Origin: Paramecium tetraurelia
Taxonomy: Eukaryota > Ciliophora > Oligohymenophorea > Peniculida > Parameciidae
Direction: 5' to 3'
DNA length: 64,000 bases
Assembly (NCBI RefSeq): GCF_000165425.1
Contig: NW_001799466.1
Span: 310,001-374,000, forward strand
Positions 12,073-24,500 of this stretch are shown here, piece after piece; within the stretch, counting starts at the first letter, position 1, and each line of letters opens with the position of its first letter. Under the pieces are notes generated by a model that worked only from the letters and a program-made list of their open reading frames with translations, searched no databases and was not told where the DNA came from. The position numbers and the translations under genes were made by a program.

Positions 12073-13084
12073 TCATTTTTAATTATGTAAGATGGCCAGA
12101 AGTTATTCTGCAATCTTATTGAACTTGTCAAGAGAATACTTTCTTTTAATTGCAGTCATAGTACTACTTTATAGTAATTTGATGATTGGAAGGAACTCTT
12201 GTAAACATTGTCTTAGATCTTCTTGATTATCAACATAATGAAGGGAAGAGGGTAATACTTGTGGGGATCGAAGTAAGTTTATTGCCAAGAGGATGGCAGT
12301 GGTAGCAAGCAGGGATGATGAAAATCTGGATAGATTGGAAATAAATACTTGAGACATTTGACATCAAGGAGGGATAACTCTAGAATCATTCTGGAAGCGT
12401 AATTAATTTTGTCACACAAATTTGCTCCTGAAATCTGTCTCTCAAGGAATTTGATTGGGGAAGTAAATGTCAACTGAAATTAGACTGTTAGTAAAATTTT
12501 ACTTTCCATTTCTGATATAATAAGGGGTGATAAATACCAAGTATTTCTTCTTTAGTGTAAGCATTGTCACAAACGCATACAAAATCTTTAAGTTCTGGAG
12601 CATAGATTTCTTCAAATTTGGATGCTATGAAGAGGGAAGCAATTCCGACTAGTTAGAGTTTATTTCGCATGATTGTGTTTTTGGCAAGGTAACGATCGAT
12701 TAAATTGATAGTCATATAGAGTGTTTCTGATTGTAACTTAAACTTAAGATGCACGTCGACTAACCAGTCAATTAGAATTGAACGCATCTAATTAGTAATG
12801 TCTAATTGTAAGTTCATGTAAAATGGAGTCTAACACATGTATTTATGTTGATTCACACGGAGATATTCGAATATATCAACAACGTATGGATTTACGAATT
12901 CAGGAACAGGAGGAGGTGTTTCTTCTTCGATCTTTAACATAGGTTTGGAACAGATGAATTGCGATGTAGATCGAGTTGGTACTCGTTATATGTTTGTGAT
13001 CTCATTTCCAAATTACCGATTGCGTGTAGTTACAAAGTTATTGTATGATACTCGTACATAATTGTTCTCGTTGTTCGACTTCAT
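12073..13084 (-). CDS. Cyclin (A/B-type cyclin box)
   Basis: 320 residues with introns of 26 nt (GTATTT...ATCAG) and 23 nt (GTATTT...TCCAG). The cyclin N box (about residues 95-215) contains [14 protein letters not shown], the MRAILxDWL signature of mitotic cyclins, then [14 protein letters not shown] and [14 protein letters not shown]. The second cyclin fold follows ([28 protein letters not shown]). It should bind and activate a CDK in cell-cycle control. At 320 residues it is short for a B-type cyclin, and I see no clear destruction box (RxxL) in the 80-residue N-terminal tail. The start is the first ATG of the frame. Confidence 0.9.
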
Positions 13085-14380
13085 TGATTTTTAAATTAAC
13101 TGTTATAATTAAAAATTCTAATCGTAAACTTATTAACAAGTAATTCACTTAATGTTTATATATAATAAACTATTTCCAATATGTAATTATAATAAACAAT
13201 AAGACTTTAATCATCTATTCTTATATCTATTTTCAATATATTATAAATATAATAATAATTATCTAATGCGAAATTAATCATAGGCAAGGTTATTTGTTTG
13301 TCTTTAATCTAATCTCCTTTGCTTATAAAATAGTATAACTCATATTCGAATTGTTAAGATTTTAGTATTAGAAGATTGAACGATCAAGAAGAAATGTTAA
13401 ACATAAAATTACATCACTATTATTAGTTAAAGGCTCTGATTCTTCAAATAAAATTACATCTAAAAAATTATCAAATTGTTTTCTTAAAACTTATGCATTT
13501 ACTAGAAATGTAATAAATATTTTTATAATGGTTCCAACAAATACAGAATGTATTGAAATTGAAGATAAATAGTTTTTAAGCAAATTGATATTTTTCATTA
13601 AACTTTAATTTCTATAACTATATGTATTAAAAATAAATTTATTGTGTCTTATAAATAACTATACAATACCATTTAATGGAAAGATATTTTATGCCATATA
13701 TTATAATAAATAAGTAAAATTTAAGGAATTAATATAATAACTCAAAGGGAGGTTTATAACAAATAAAATATGAATTAATATTCCTCAAGATTTAAGATCA
13801 TCATCGTTGCTTATTTCGATTTCCCTTATTGATTTCCACTTTAAATCATTGAAAATACTCTTTTTACTTATTTGGAATACAGCTCAGTTTATAAGAAATC
13901 TACTTACTTTTACAATCATGTCATCACGATTATTAATAAAAATTTCAAATCATTCATATGAAAATTTAAATAAGTTTTGAAGAAGGTTAATTATGTTTAC
14001 AAATAATAACTTCATGAATAAGATTAATTAAAAGAAGTATTATATAATTATATTTATTTTATTCTTGATTTAGGTTTAATTTCTATTTTTAATAGAATTT
14101 ATTTAAATTATAATTCAATATATTTAGATAAATTTAATTCTTCATATTTTCTTTATCTATTGACAATTCAAATTAATGACTCAATCATGAAGAACTTTAG
14201 TTATTTCAATTTACTTTTGTTTTTGATAAATCGAATCTGATAATTATGTTAAATTGGCTAATGAACTTGAAAATATAAGATTGGCAAGGGGGTCCTATTG
14301 GAAAATAATTTTAACACTTAGCTTTTAATTTCTCCATTTTTATCACCACCATATTGTCTATAAATACTTAACACAATAAA
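13085..14380. other. AT-rich desert
   Basis: About 1.3 kb of very AT-rich DNA upstream of the cyclin gene. I find no convincing coding frame, RNA gene or repeat. Confidence 0.5.
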
Positions 14381-15096
14381 GGATATGAGTTCTTATCAAG
14401 TGCAAAAATATTGCATTAACTATGAGTATATATTCAAAAATTAATTTTGCTTTGATTTATATATTTACATGTTTTATTCTTAGTAAGATCAAACTATTTA
14501 TTTAACACACTTCGTAATTTATATCTCATACCAAATGCTTCTCTATTGGTAATTCTCTTCTGGATCAGTATATTTTATTGGCAGGATTATATTTTCATAA
14601 CTCTTTGAAATGTTAGTTGACAAAAGATTGATTATTTCTATTGATGTATGGGATTAAGTAATTTGATAATCAATTGGTTTTTTGTATATCTTAAATTTAC
14701 ACAAAGAAATTGTTTAATACTTATATATTTTATAATTTTTGAGAACTGATACAGCTTAATTTTGAAGCAATGAATTTGAGTAGAATGAGGGAGATATTTT
14801 AAATAGCTTAACAAAATTAGACAATTTTAGGAGAGTTTAAATAATTCTGTATGATTTTTGCATAAAGTCAGAAATATTCTAATTTTTCTATGTCTTTCTA
14901 ATCATATGAATTATAGAACGAAAACATTAAGATCTATGATAAATTTGGAAAAGTACTTGTAAACATTATAATAGAAACATAATGAGTAAAGTGTAGGATA
15001 AAACTATTCTTAAAACCATGAGGTTATTTTGAATATGAAGAGAGAAAAGAAGAAGATGTTACAATATAAAAATTAGAACTCTAATTGTAGTAATGA
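14381..15096 (+). pseudogene. Possible gene remnant or poorly resolved gene
   Basis: Protein-like frames on the plus strand: one opens at ATG 14381 (MSSYQVQKYCINYEY), and another around 14750-14985 includes ELIQLNFEAMNLSRMREIF and IKIYDKFGK. A plausible 22-nt intron (GTACTT...AATAG) would extend the second. A complete exon chain cannot be assembled, and the 3' end runs into the antisense gene ending at 15114. No family is recognised. Confidence 0.25.
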
Positions 15097-15113
15097 AAAA
15101 AGCAACTCCAAAA

Positions 15114-15607
15114 TCATAATTACAAATTATAGTTATCTTTATCAATTTAAAATTCTTTCCCATATTATTCTTCTGATCCAATTATTTATGAGACAATCGA
15201 TTTTCTTGAGTTATCTTATGCAACAAGTCTGGCCTTTTCAGCAATCACAATCATACGAGTGGCTATATTTCTTTTACGATTGATAGCTGCAAAAATTACA
15301 ATTAATGTTAATAATAGCCAAGAACCTAACAAAATGAAAATCCAAGCTAAGCATTAATCTTGGGTTCCACACTCAACGGTATCTCCATTGTAAATACAAC
15401 AATAATCACATTCCGCATAATCGCATGAGTCTAATGGAAATGTTAAAAATGTATACATTTTTCTGCACTGTAGTAACACTCACTCTCATATACAGCACAG
15501 AAGCCTTCCTCAGTGCAACACTTCAAATATTTACAATCGACAGCTGCCTTGTTGCTGAAACAGGTTTAACCTATGAGAGGCACAATGAAAATAAATAGCA
15601 ACAACAT
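15114..15607 (-). CDS. Small Cys-rich type I membrane protein
   Basis: 155 residues with one 26-nt intron (GTATAC...CATTAG). The start is followed by a signal peptide (MLLLFIFIVPLIGQ). An ectodomain of about 75 residues holds 14 cysteines, with pairs such as KCC, ECDYCC and ECGTQDQC. A transmembrane helix follows (WIFILLGSWLLLTLIVIF) and then a basic cytoplasmic tail of about 55 residues. It is probably a surface or secretory-pathway protein with a disulfide-bonded head; no family is recognised. A second small signal-peptide ORF may lie just upstream on the same strand. Confidence 0.75.
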
Positions 15608-15743
15608 TAAATTAAAAAAAATATAGTTCGTAATTAATCATTCGATATTTGAACATCCATCATTGCAACTTCAATTCTATGATTTGGATCTCACTCTTTT
15701 AAGAATTATTAATAGCTATTAGCAATTGTTACATTATTGTGTA

Positions 15744-15987
15744 TCAGAACTATTATCTCATTTTGAATATCAAAATAGAGGCTAAAGAAAATGAAATAAT
15801 CCATATTGAAAGTGTGATGGCAATAAAAGAGTAGCAATATCGATAGGTTTCATAATCAAATCTCCATTATACCAATAGAGCATTGATCAAATGTTATATT
15901 CCTATATGATTATTTCCTGCATTGTGATATGAGTGTTCCTAGACACTCAGCTTGAGCATATATATAAAATGCAAAGCACAACTACAT
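15744..15987 (-). CDS. Possible small signal-peptide/membrane protein, structure unresolved
   Basis: A start at 15987 gives MQLCFAFYIYAQAECLG, which looks like a signal peptide followed by Cys residues. A second frame ends with a convincing membrane helix (YCYSFIAITLSIWIISF) and stops at TGA 15744. The two frames differ by one, and I find no good intron of normal length to join them. Its layout matches the gene at 15114-15607, so it may be a diverged or broken neighbour of the same type. Confidence 0.3.
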
Positions 15988-16006
15988 TTTCATAATAAAT
16001 TAATAA

Positions 16007-16342
16007 TCATAACATTTAATCCTTCTTCAAGCCTAACACATTTTGTCCATCTAATTTGTAGTAAAATTTCTTCTATTTCAGACTGTCAAAGGGATCAATG
16101 ATCTTTTAGACAAGTCTCAAGGAGTCGTAAGCTCTATCTAAACATTTGGCCAAACAAACTTTCTCTTGTCCTGCTAATTGAAAAGTAATTCAATTTTTCA
16201 TACAAATGGGAGTAGAGTAATCAGTAAAACATGTATCTAAACAAGACATGTAATAATTTTCCTATAAGGTTGTCTTGATATACTTTTCAAAGTCATCTTA
16301 GGGGAGTGATTTGGATTACCCTATGAAATTCGGTTTAAACAT
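16007..16342 (-). CDS. Small Tim (Tim8/9/10/13) intermembrane-space chaperone
   Basis: 101 residues with one 30-nt intron (GTATGA...CAATTAG). It carries the twin CxxxC pattern: CLDTC around residue 36 and CLAKC 16 residues after the first pair, followed by a helix (DRAYDSLRLV). In this family the two motifs form disulfides that pin a helical hairpin, and hexamers escort hydrophobic precursors across the mitochondrial intermembrane space. The inter-motif spacing and size fit. Which member (8, 9, 10 or 13) I cannot tell. The intron falls between the two motifs. Confidence 0.85.
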
Positions 16343-16421
16343 AAATAAAAATTTAATTTTAATGGCTATAGTAGATTAACTATAGGATCTTCTAAGTTAT
16401 ATATATATATAAGAGTAATCA

Positions 16422-18102
16422 TCAACATTTAAACATGTTATAAAATTCTTCTTCTGTTATATATAAACTATTCGAGGTGTTTAGAAGATGCCAAAGATTC
16501 GAGTGGTCCTTACCCATCAGATGACAGAAATCTGATTCCGATATCTTTCCGTCTTGATCATAATCAATCAATTAAAAACAAAATTTCTGGCATTTCTTTG
16601 TTTATAGTTTATCTCTGGCTACTGAAGCTGCTAGAAATTCTACAAATGAGAAGGATGACAATACCTTTGTAAGTGAGTGTATCATCTGACTATTTGTTAA
16701 GAGTGGAGTAGAGGTCATCGATTTTCTAAGAGGAATTGTTGATGTTGAGTTGATATAAGGACTTCTTGAATTCTTATTTCGAAATTTAGCCATCTTGATC
16801 GGCATCTAGATATAAGAAGGTTTAAATGGCTTAGCCATGGTCATCGCAATTTTGACAAAAGTAGGTGATGACTGAGAATATCAGTTCTTCGAATAGAGTT
16901 GTTGAATGATAATTTATTAATTTGAAAATGAGTTGTTGATTGAATTGACTTAAAAATCTATGTTTAATGAACCAATCTTCTTGTAATGCTTATTGAGCAG
17001 TGATTCTTTTATTGGGATTAACCTACAACATCTTGAGCAACAGACACTATAATTCAGGCGTAATAGATTTATCAAATTAGAGATTTCCACTTTTAATGGC
17101 ATTCTTCATTTCTGAATTAGTCTTCCCCATAAAGGGATATCTTTTATGAACCAAATAGAATAAGGTAACTCCACAAGCCCAAATGTCAATTTATTTGCCA
17201 TAGTCTTTACTGAAGATCTCAGGAGCCATAAAATACATCTTAAATAAATTAAGAATATTCTTACTGATCCTAATTGAGAACTGAGTTTCCTATTCTTTTT
17301 GATTTCAGTGGAGATGCCAAAATCAATGAGTTTGATGAGAGTGTTCCCGTTGTTATATTGATACAAAATGTTCTCTGGCTTGATGTCTCTGTGGACTACA
17401 TCTTGATTGTGAATGTAACTCAGAGCCAACAACAACTGATAACCTATGTTGGCTGCCTTTTCCTCAGTGAACTTATTATTATTCTATATATCTTCCTGTA
17501 GATCAGTTCCTTAGAGTAATCTACCTCATATAAATAACACTACTCAATTATCATGTTGTAACTCTAGTCATCTTGGAATACTTCGATTGCCTTCACAATA
17601 AATGGATGATCCAACTTCGACAAAATCTCCATCTCTCTCAAACACTTCTTACTCAACGAACTTTATTGTTTTTTGATTTGTTTCATGGCTCTCAATTAAC
17701 CTAAAAATTAAATGTCATGTATATACTAGTTTGCTTGTTTCTGACAATGAAGACTTCGCCGTAACTGCCAGAACCGAGGGATCTTTCTATCTAATAAGAA
17801 TCAGCGTAGTTCTGATATCTAAACTTAACAAAATCGTCAGATGTTATGTGAAATTTAGATATTACAACTGAATCATTAGGTGTAGGGGAATTCAAAGGCG
17901 ACTTGGGTATGACATCTGGAGATCTGGGAAGCATTGACTTGGTGGTAGTGAACTCCTTGTCAAAATCAGTAGGAGACAAGGATTCCTCCATTATTTCATC
18001 CTACAATTGTTAATCAATTATCGGTTTGAGAAAGTTCACACTTGTGCTCAATTGAGATGTGTATTCAACTGAACAGGAATGCGACTAACAAATTGATCCC
18101 AT
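16422..18102 (-). CDS. Calcium-dependent protein kinase with N-terminal acylation signal
   Basis: 524 residues with four introns (26, 29, 26 and 25 nt). The protein starts MGSICQSHSC, a myristoylation/palmitoylation signal. The kinase domain (about residues 70-330) shows the glycine loop GSGSYGEV, the ATP lysine in RAMKQIKK, the catalytic loop HRDIKPEN, DFGIS and MAPEIF. The C-terminal part holds EF-hands: DADQDGQISKQE and DYDQDGKISESD are well formed, while the loops between look degenerate. This is the ciliate/plant/apicomplexan CDPK layout, in which Ca2+ binding relieves autoinhibition. Its start lies only 26 bases from the stop of the Myb gene, also on the minus strand. Confidence 0.92.
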
Positions 18103-18127
18103 TTATATAAATAATTATTAAATATAA

Positions 18128-19143
18128 TCAATTAAAAGAGAATGTGTGAGATTATTACTATTATTGTGGTTCATCATCTATATTGAGAAAGTGGTCGATG
18201 TAAGTGTTTCCCTTCTACAATTTATTGAATCTATTCTTCAACATTATTTCCTTCATTTACTACAAATATCATACTGTTCTCCCTTCAAAATGTTTGTTTA
18301 TCTAACACCACTTACTTCCATATCGCTGATACAAATTTAACAACTGCTTGTCCTCCTCCTCATTCCAACCCTGCTTATTCTTGATCCCAGGACGCAACTG
18401 ATTCATATAATGCTCTCTTATTTGTTTCCCATTCCTACCCTGCATTCCTCTCTTTAATCAACATTTCATACTTGCTGCAATCAAAGCCCAATTATTAAAC
18501 TACGGATTCTCCTTTGTAAATGACAATATTATTTGGTTTTCCTCCTCTGTCCACTTCTTCTTCTTCTCCTGACCACCACTCAAACGCTACCAGTGTTATT
18601 TACATTATGAAACTGTCCTCCCTTCCAAAAATCTAACTATAATCTCCCAATCTCCTTTGTAAATTTGAAACAAATCTTCCAAACGCCTATTCTCTTCCTC
18701 ACTCCACTTCTTAATCTTTCTCTTCTACAACCACACTATTAATCATTCAAATCTTACAGGTTCTTCCTTGCCCCTATTCCTCTTCCTAATCGATTTCTGT
18801 AGAGTCCCAGAATTACACGTTCTAGATTGCCTGCAAATTATAATGTCAAATTCCCTTACGTTCCTTGAAACTAAGATTCATCCTCTGACTCATCTGACAC
18901 CTCCTCCTCCCTCATACAAAGAGTCGATGATATCTTCTGCATCTCACTCTAATTCTCTTCAACCAATTCCCTCTCCTTCTCCTTATCTACACTATCAAAC
19001 GCTTTAAATAACTCATACTTTCCCAATTCGCCCTCATATCTCATCACATCATTATACGCCAAATCTTCGAAATCAATGAAATCATCTACTTCCTCAAATC
19101 TGTACTCCTCATTCTGAAAATCATTCGATTCAGAGAAGCTCAT
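18128..19143 (-). CDS. Three-repeat Myb-like DNA-binding protein
   Basis: 301 residues after removal of introns of 29, 33, 24 and 24 nt; two end TAG or CAG and two end GAG or AAG, showing that non-TAG acceptors are used. The N-terminal 125 residues are acidic (EEVDDFIDFEDLAYND), like an activation or regulatory region. Three tandem SANT/Myb repeats follow: KKWSEEENRRL..., KKWTEEENQIIL... and GWNEEEDKQLL..., with helix-3 sequences such as RMQGRNGKQIREHY and FEGRTEIMLKNRF. Tryptophan spacing fits R1R2R3 Myb. It is likely a nuclear transcription factor; a CDC5-like splicing role is less likely because the protein is short. Confidence 0.85.
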
Positions 19144-19445
19144 TTGAAATTTTATATATAAGTATTTATGATAATCAACATAAATTATTTTTAATATAAT
19201 TCTCAACTGATTTCTACCACCAACAGTCCTTCCTCATTCCTTACTTTATCCATCTCTTTCCATCCTCCATAACCCAATATTGTTCGAAATAGGTAGTTAA
19301 TCCATTATTTACTAATTAGATATTATTGATCTAAAATTGAAATGAATTGTTCAAAAAAGAGATAAAATATAACACTAAATAGCCAGATAATGACTATTAC
19401 TAAATTAATTTAGAAAAAGTGTTAATAACATCATAAATAATGTTG
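19144..19445. other. Short spacer, nothing recognised
   Basis: About 300 AT-rich bases between two minus-strand genes, with no gene or motif that I can support. Confidence 0.5.
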
Positions 19446-20210
19446 TCATCTTCTTCTTTTACAATGGCAATTACCATAAACACCTCCACAGACATAACAA
19501 AATTAAAATTAACACCTACAAGTCATGTGATCACAACCTTCATTCTTTTCCACCCAAAACTTACACTAAGGACATTGCTTATATTTAGCGCCTTTAACAA
19601 ACTAAAAGAATTGATCATCTAAGACTTTCTCATTTTTTGCCCTCTATTCTTTTTAGATTTTTTCCTTGTAAGCCTGACAAGTAAATCCATGATGATATTC
19701 TATCTTACATTGTAGACAGTACTTTTTCTTACAAGAAGGACAATTGAATTAGGCATCTGCTGCTACAAATACATATTTGCAATCAGGAGTGGGACACCAT
19801 GAATACTTAATAATGAGATTATGGATTACTTCATCGCCATGACTTTCAACGTATTACTTGAAAGTATATTATTGAAATTCAAATAGATTTTGGTCATCCA
19901 GTACTTCTGTTAAATCAGAATAGATCATACTCTTCTTACACTCAATAGCAGGACAGCAGACCGGAAACTGGCGTGCTTAAATTTGAGTCACACAGTATTG
20001 ATTTAAGCACTTCTGATGATAGATGTGAGAGCATTGTAGAGTTGCCATTTCGATCAAGGGGATAACTTCCAAACAAATCTTGCATTCAATTTAATTATTT
20101 AATTCATCTTCTTATTATTTCTTCTTCTTTCTTATTACCTCTTCCCTCTCCATAGTAGCACTCAACTCCTTTTAGTATTCTGAATCTAGTCTGAAGGATA
20201 CATGAAACAT
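19446..20210 (-). CDS. RBR-type E3 ubiquitin ligase (RING1-IBR-RING2)
   Basis: 254 residues, no intron. RING1 begins CKICLEVIPLIEM (about residue 43) with CSHIYHQKCL. The IBR zinc module is WCPTPDCKYVF followed by CPSCKKKYCLQC. RING2 is CPQCKFWVEKNEGCDHMTC, whose GCDHM cysteine is the expected catalytic residue that accepts ubiquitin from an E2. The order and Cys/His spacing are complete, so the enzyme should be active. It is shorter than most RBR ligases and has almost no extra targeting domain apart from a charged 40-residue N-terminus. Confidence 0.92.
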
Positions 20211-20351
20211 ATATACTATAACTAGATTAGTTTAGCAACTTGGAGATTCTTTTCTTCTTCATCTTCTAATAGCAAACTATTCTATTAATTTGAATTCTAT
20301 TATATTTAATTGATTTAAATGATTTCCCTTTTCATTGGTTAAAATTGATTG

Positions 20352-20717
20352 TCATCTGATTGCTGGATTCTAAATAGCCAAATTGACTTACTTAAGTGTG
20401 TTCTATTCGATTCGATTGCACAATTAAAGAAGCTAAAATAATAGAAATGAATTAAACATCTTGATTGCCATTCAAAACCCGATTATATAGATTTGTAATT
20501 TGTTCTTTTGTATACACTTGCATATCTATTAATTGCCTTAAGTTTTTGATCAACTCTAAGTTCTATCCAAAATTCTGTTTTGGATTCCTTCCTTGTTGAA
20601 ATGCTAAGAGATATGTGTCAGCGATCATTTCATCAGCCTAGGTTGTTTAGAATCAAATACATTTTTGCTTTTTAATTTGTACTTAATTTCGTTGATTATC
20701 GATTCAATTTCGATCAT
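20352..20717 (-). CDS. Small hypothetical helical protein
   Basis: 106 residues with introns of 23 nt (GTATTT...CCTAG) and 22 nt (GTAAGT...ATTTAG), both of the standard type; removing them gives a clean frame from ATG 20717 to TGA 20352. The protein looks helical (IIADTYLLAFQQGRN, NLRQLIDMQVYTKEQ) with no signal peptide or membrane segment. The family is unknown. It is divergent from the small gene at 20877, sharing a 159-base promoter region. Confidence 0.65.
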
Positions 20718-20876
20718 AAAAATAATATTAAGTTAGATTGCTTTAAATAATTAGAATTTTGTATTAAGTGAGTACTGAATGATTCTACTACTGCATTAAA
20801 TTAATTATTTGGATGACTCTAGACAAGTACATAAACAAGTAGATAAAGGAATAAGAATATTTAATTAATAAAATTA

Positions 20877-21127
20877 ATGAGCAATTTCATACCTGAGACT
20901 AAGACTTTCGGCAAATTCGACCCGCTCTTTACTAATAAGTACGATAAGGTGGGACCAGAATTCGGACAAATTCAATAATGTATAATGTATGAGTGCTATA
21001 GATAATAAAAGTGAAGAGTGATTTCTTGGCTGCTAATGTTGGAAAGTTAGAAGTACAACCAGAGATACCTCAAAATATAGAGGGATTGGTATTGAGGAGT
21101 GCTAGGACATGTAAGAGTGTTGATTGA
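20877..21127 (+). CDS. Small hypothetical protein
   Basis: 72 residues assuming a 32-nt intron (GTATAA...AAAAG). It starts MSNFIPETKTFGKFDP and ends in RTCKSVD. Charged and without membrane segments. It is followed after only 26 bases by another small plus-strand gene; two short head-to-tail genes like this may be co-regulated, but nothing links their functions. No family is recognised. Confidence 0.55.
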
Positions 21128-21153
21128 TAAGCAAAGAGAGAACTCCAGCGACA

Positions 21154-21427
21154 ATGGCTTGGTTTAGAAGGACAACCTCATTCGAGAGAAATGGAATATT
21201 CAACATTCACACTCCAGTCATGAATACTAGAATATTGCCATGGGTTTTCTTCATTTTCATTGCTTATGGTTGGTAAGGATACTAGATTTCTTCATGGAAT
21301 ACTGTAGTCAAGAAGGATTCAAATGAGCCGTAAGAAATCTGAATTATCGAATAGTCGTAACACTCCTTATGATAAATTATCGTTGAGAGAATTACCACCT
21401 GCTAAGAATTGGGCTAGACCCGGATGA
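21154..21427 (+). CDS. Small single-pass membrane protein, possibly mitochondrial
   Basis: About 81 residues with one intron of 28 or 31 nt ending GTAAG. The N-terminus is basic and aromatic (MAWFRRTTSFERNG), followed by one hydrophobic helix (LPWVFFIFIAYGW) and a polar tail ending AKNWARPG. Size and layout resemble small subunits of respiratory complexes in ciliates, but that is inference from shape only. The intron boundary is ambiguous. Confidence 0.5.
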
Positions 21428-21563
21428 GTAGATTGCATGAATAATATATATATAAAATAAAACAAAACAGTAATTTCCCAAATTCTAGTCAATCTAGAGG
21501 AACTCTGCTGTGCGTATTAAGAGGTTCAAGTAAATAGAATTAATTTCATTAATAATAATTTAA

Positions 21564-24500
21564 ATGCTTTGGGTGATATTTATGATCCCGTTTGTTTTAG
21601 GATGCAATTTTCAGTGCTCTACTTGTGATCCATACGACAATGAGAAATGTTTGAGTTGTCCTCCAACTCGAATGTTAGTTGATGATAAATGCATTTGTCA
21701 AGAGCATTACCAAGAACTACAAAGTAATTTGAAAAGCAAAGGTTGCTTTAAGTGCAATCAGAATTGCATCACATGTAGCTATGAGAATCCAAATAAATGC
21801 ACAAGCTGTGGTGAGGCATCATATAATAGAATATTATTGTATAATAGATGCGAATGTGTATAGGGATATTATGAAACCCAGTCTCAATACAATTGTATTC
21901 AAATTCTTGATACCAAAATATTTGATTTCAAATAGAAGATATCTAAAGATGGTAATCCTTAAAAGAGTTAATTGTAGCAACTGAAATCAAGTGATAGTTC
22001 ATTAAGTACTCTTTTAATAGAAACCATAAATGCTTCTTTTATTTATGATCCAGCTAAAAAAGACACGCAAACAAAAATATCAATTTCTTAATTGATCAAG
22101 GGTGAATCTTAAATAATATCAGGCAAAGGAACCTTGGATGGGGAATATTTTTCATATGTTCATCAGAACCTGTTTGTTTTGGCTGTGAAATAATACTCCT
22201 ACCCTCAAGGATTGAAATGGGATGTTGATTTTGATTAATTTACATCCTAATCATTTCAAAGAGTAGTCAATGGAAAACAGTATTAGTTTATTATCTTCCA
22301 ACAAGTTAAGGACAACGACAAATTACATGTTTATATAGTGTTCACAGATGGTCTGGCAATCGTTAAGAATAGAAGAATCTTGGAATCAAACAGGTTTTTA
22401 TCAGAACATATCCTATACATGTAATATTTCAGTCTGATAGTTTATAAATCAGATTCAATATTAGGCAATCCTGATTTGAATAAAATAATCAATAATTACC
22501 TTGCTTTGTTGGAGGTTTGTTCAGATTGTGAAGATTGCGAATTCGACAATGATGGGAATGGGAAGTGTAAAAAATGCATGAACGATTTCTCATACAATGA
22601 ATAGCTGAAAAAATGCGAATGCTTATACACTCTAGATGCGAGTGGGAAATGCTTTAAAAAGTGCAAGAATTCCAATTGTATAGGTTGCGTTGATAATGTC
22701 TGCATCAAATGTTCAGATATATCATAGAACTCCTGTGTAGAATGTGATCATGGCTATTATTCTGATGGTGAATTTTGTAACAAATGTGATGCAAAGTGCA
22801 AAACCTGTTCGTCTGCTAATGATTGTATTGATTGTGCAAACACCTATTACATGGACAATTCGATATGTGTTGAGTGCCAATCTCCTTGTAAGGATTGTTT
22901 ATCACTCTCGCTATGCAATTCTTGTGTTAGTGGATATTATCATTCCGATAACAGGTGTGATTTATGTTCTTTAGCTATGAGCAAGTGTATGTAGTGTGAC
23001 AATTAAACGAAATGCAGCAAATGTGAAGTAGGCTATTACCTAGATACATCTTCATTTCAGTGTTTAGAATGTGCATAGAAATGTAAGAAATGCACATCTT
23101 TTTCTTATTGCACTCAGTGCTAGGATGGTAATTATTTAGAGGAAACTATAATTGGTGTTTAGGCAAATTGCAATAATTATTGCCCTTAGAATTGCACAAA
23201 ATGCAAAAATTCAAGCTAATGTACATCTTGTGTGGCAGGATATTTTGAAAAGAATTACACATGTTAGAAATGCGATTCAAGTTGCAAAACCTGTTATGAT
23301 AAACCAAATGAATGTTATTCTTGTTAATCTGGAAAAGTGTTGATTGACAAGTCTTGTATAGTGTGCAAATCTCCCTGTTTAACTTGTGATATCACAGATG
23401 AGACATGCACGAGTTGTGTCGATGATACCAATTATTTGGATGCGTATAATAAGTGTAATAAATGTGCAACACCATGTAAGACATGCACATCCAAAGAACA
23501 CTGTTTGAGTTGCCTAGATGGATATGAATACGATGCACTTAACAAGAGATGCATGTTTATGGATCCTACAACAGTGAATTCCACAACATGTATAAGTGGA
23601 TATGCAAAAACTATGACTTCGTGTTTAGCATGTCCTCAAGAATGCGAGTAGAATTGTACAATTGTAAGTGGAACACCAGTATGCAATCAATGTAGTGTTG
23701 GTTACTATATTTCGAGTTCATCAGTTTGTTAGACATGTCAGTCCCCTTGTTTTACTTGTTATGATTCAACTTAGTGTAAGGAGTGTTTGCCATATTATTA
23801 TTTGAATGCCAACAAATGTTATACATGCAAACAAGTGAATTGCATCTAATGCACTGACAATAATTGTCTTGCTTGTGATAAAGGTTATTAATTAGTAAAT
23901 AATTCGTGCATATCTTGTTCATCATCTTCAGTAACATGTTGTCAGAAGGGAGAGTATGGTTAAAATTGTAATCAATGCAATATTGCATGTACTGATTGTT
24001 TTGGACCCAATGATAATCAGTGTTTTGAATGCTAAAAGGGTTATTATTTCAATGATTAAACTAAATAATGTAAGAAATGTAAAAACCCCTCTTGTTTAGA
24101 ATGCTCAGATTATAGTACTTGTTTAACATGTGCAGATACTTCATATCTTAGTGGGCATTAATGTGTGAATTGTACATATCCATGCAAATCTTGTACTTCA
24201 ACTTCATGTTCCTCTTGTGTTGATGGGTATTACATGGATTTGAATAATTCATGCTAAATTTGTTCTGCTGATTGTAACACCTGCAACAACAGTAATTCCT
24301 ATTGTACTTCTTGTAAAATGGGCTATTACTTATAGAATAATGCATGTTATCAATGTGATGCGAATTGTATTGAATGTAATTCACTCAATGAATGTACCAA
24401 ATGCAAATCTCAATACACGTCAACTATTGATAAGAAATGTTAATTGAATATTTGTAGCCATTCCCTTTGCTCACTTTGTTATTCTTAGGATACTTGTGCT

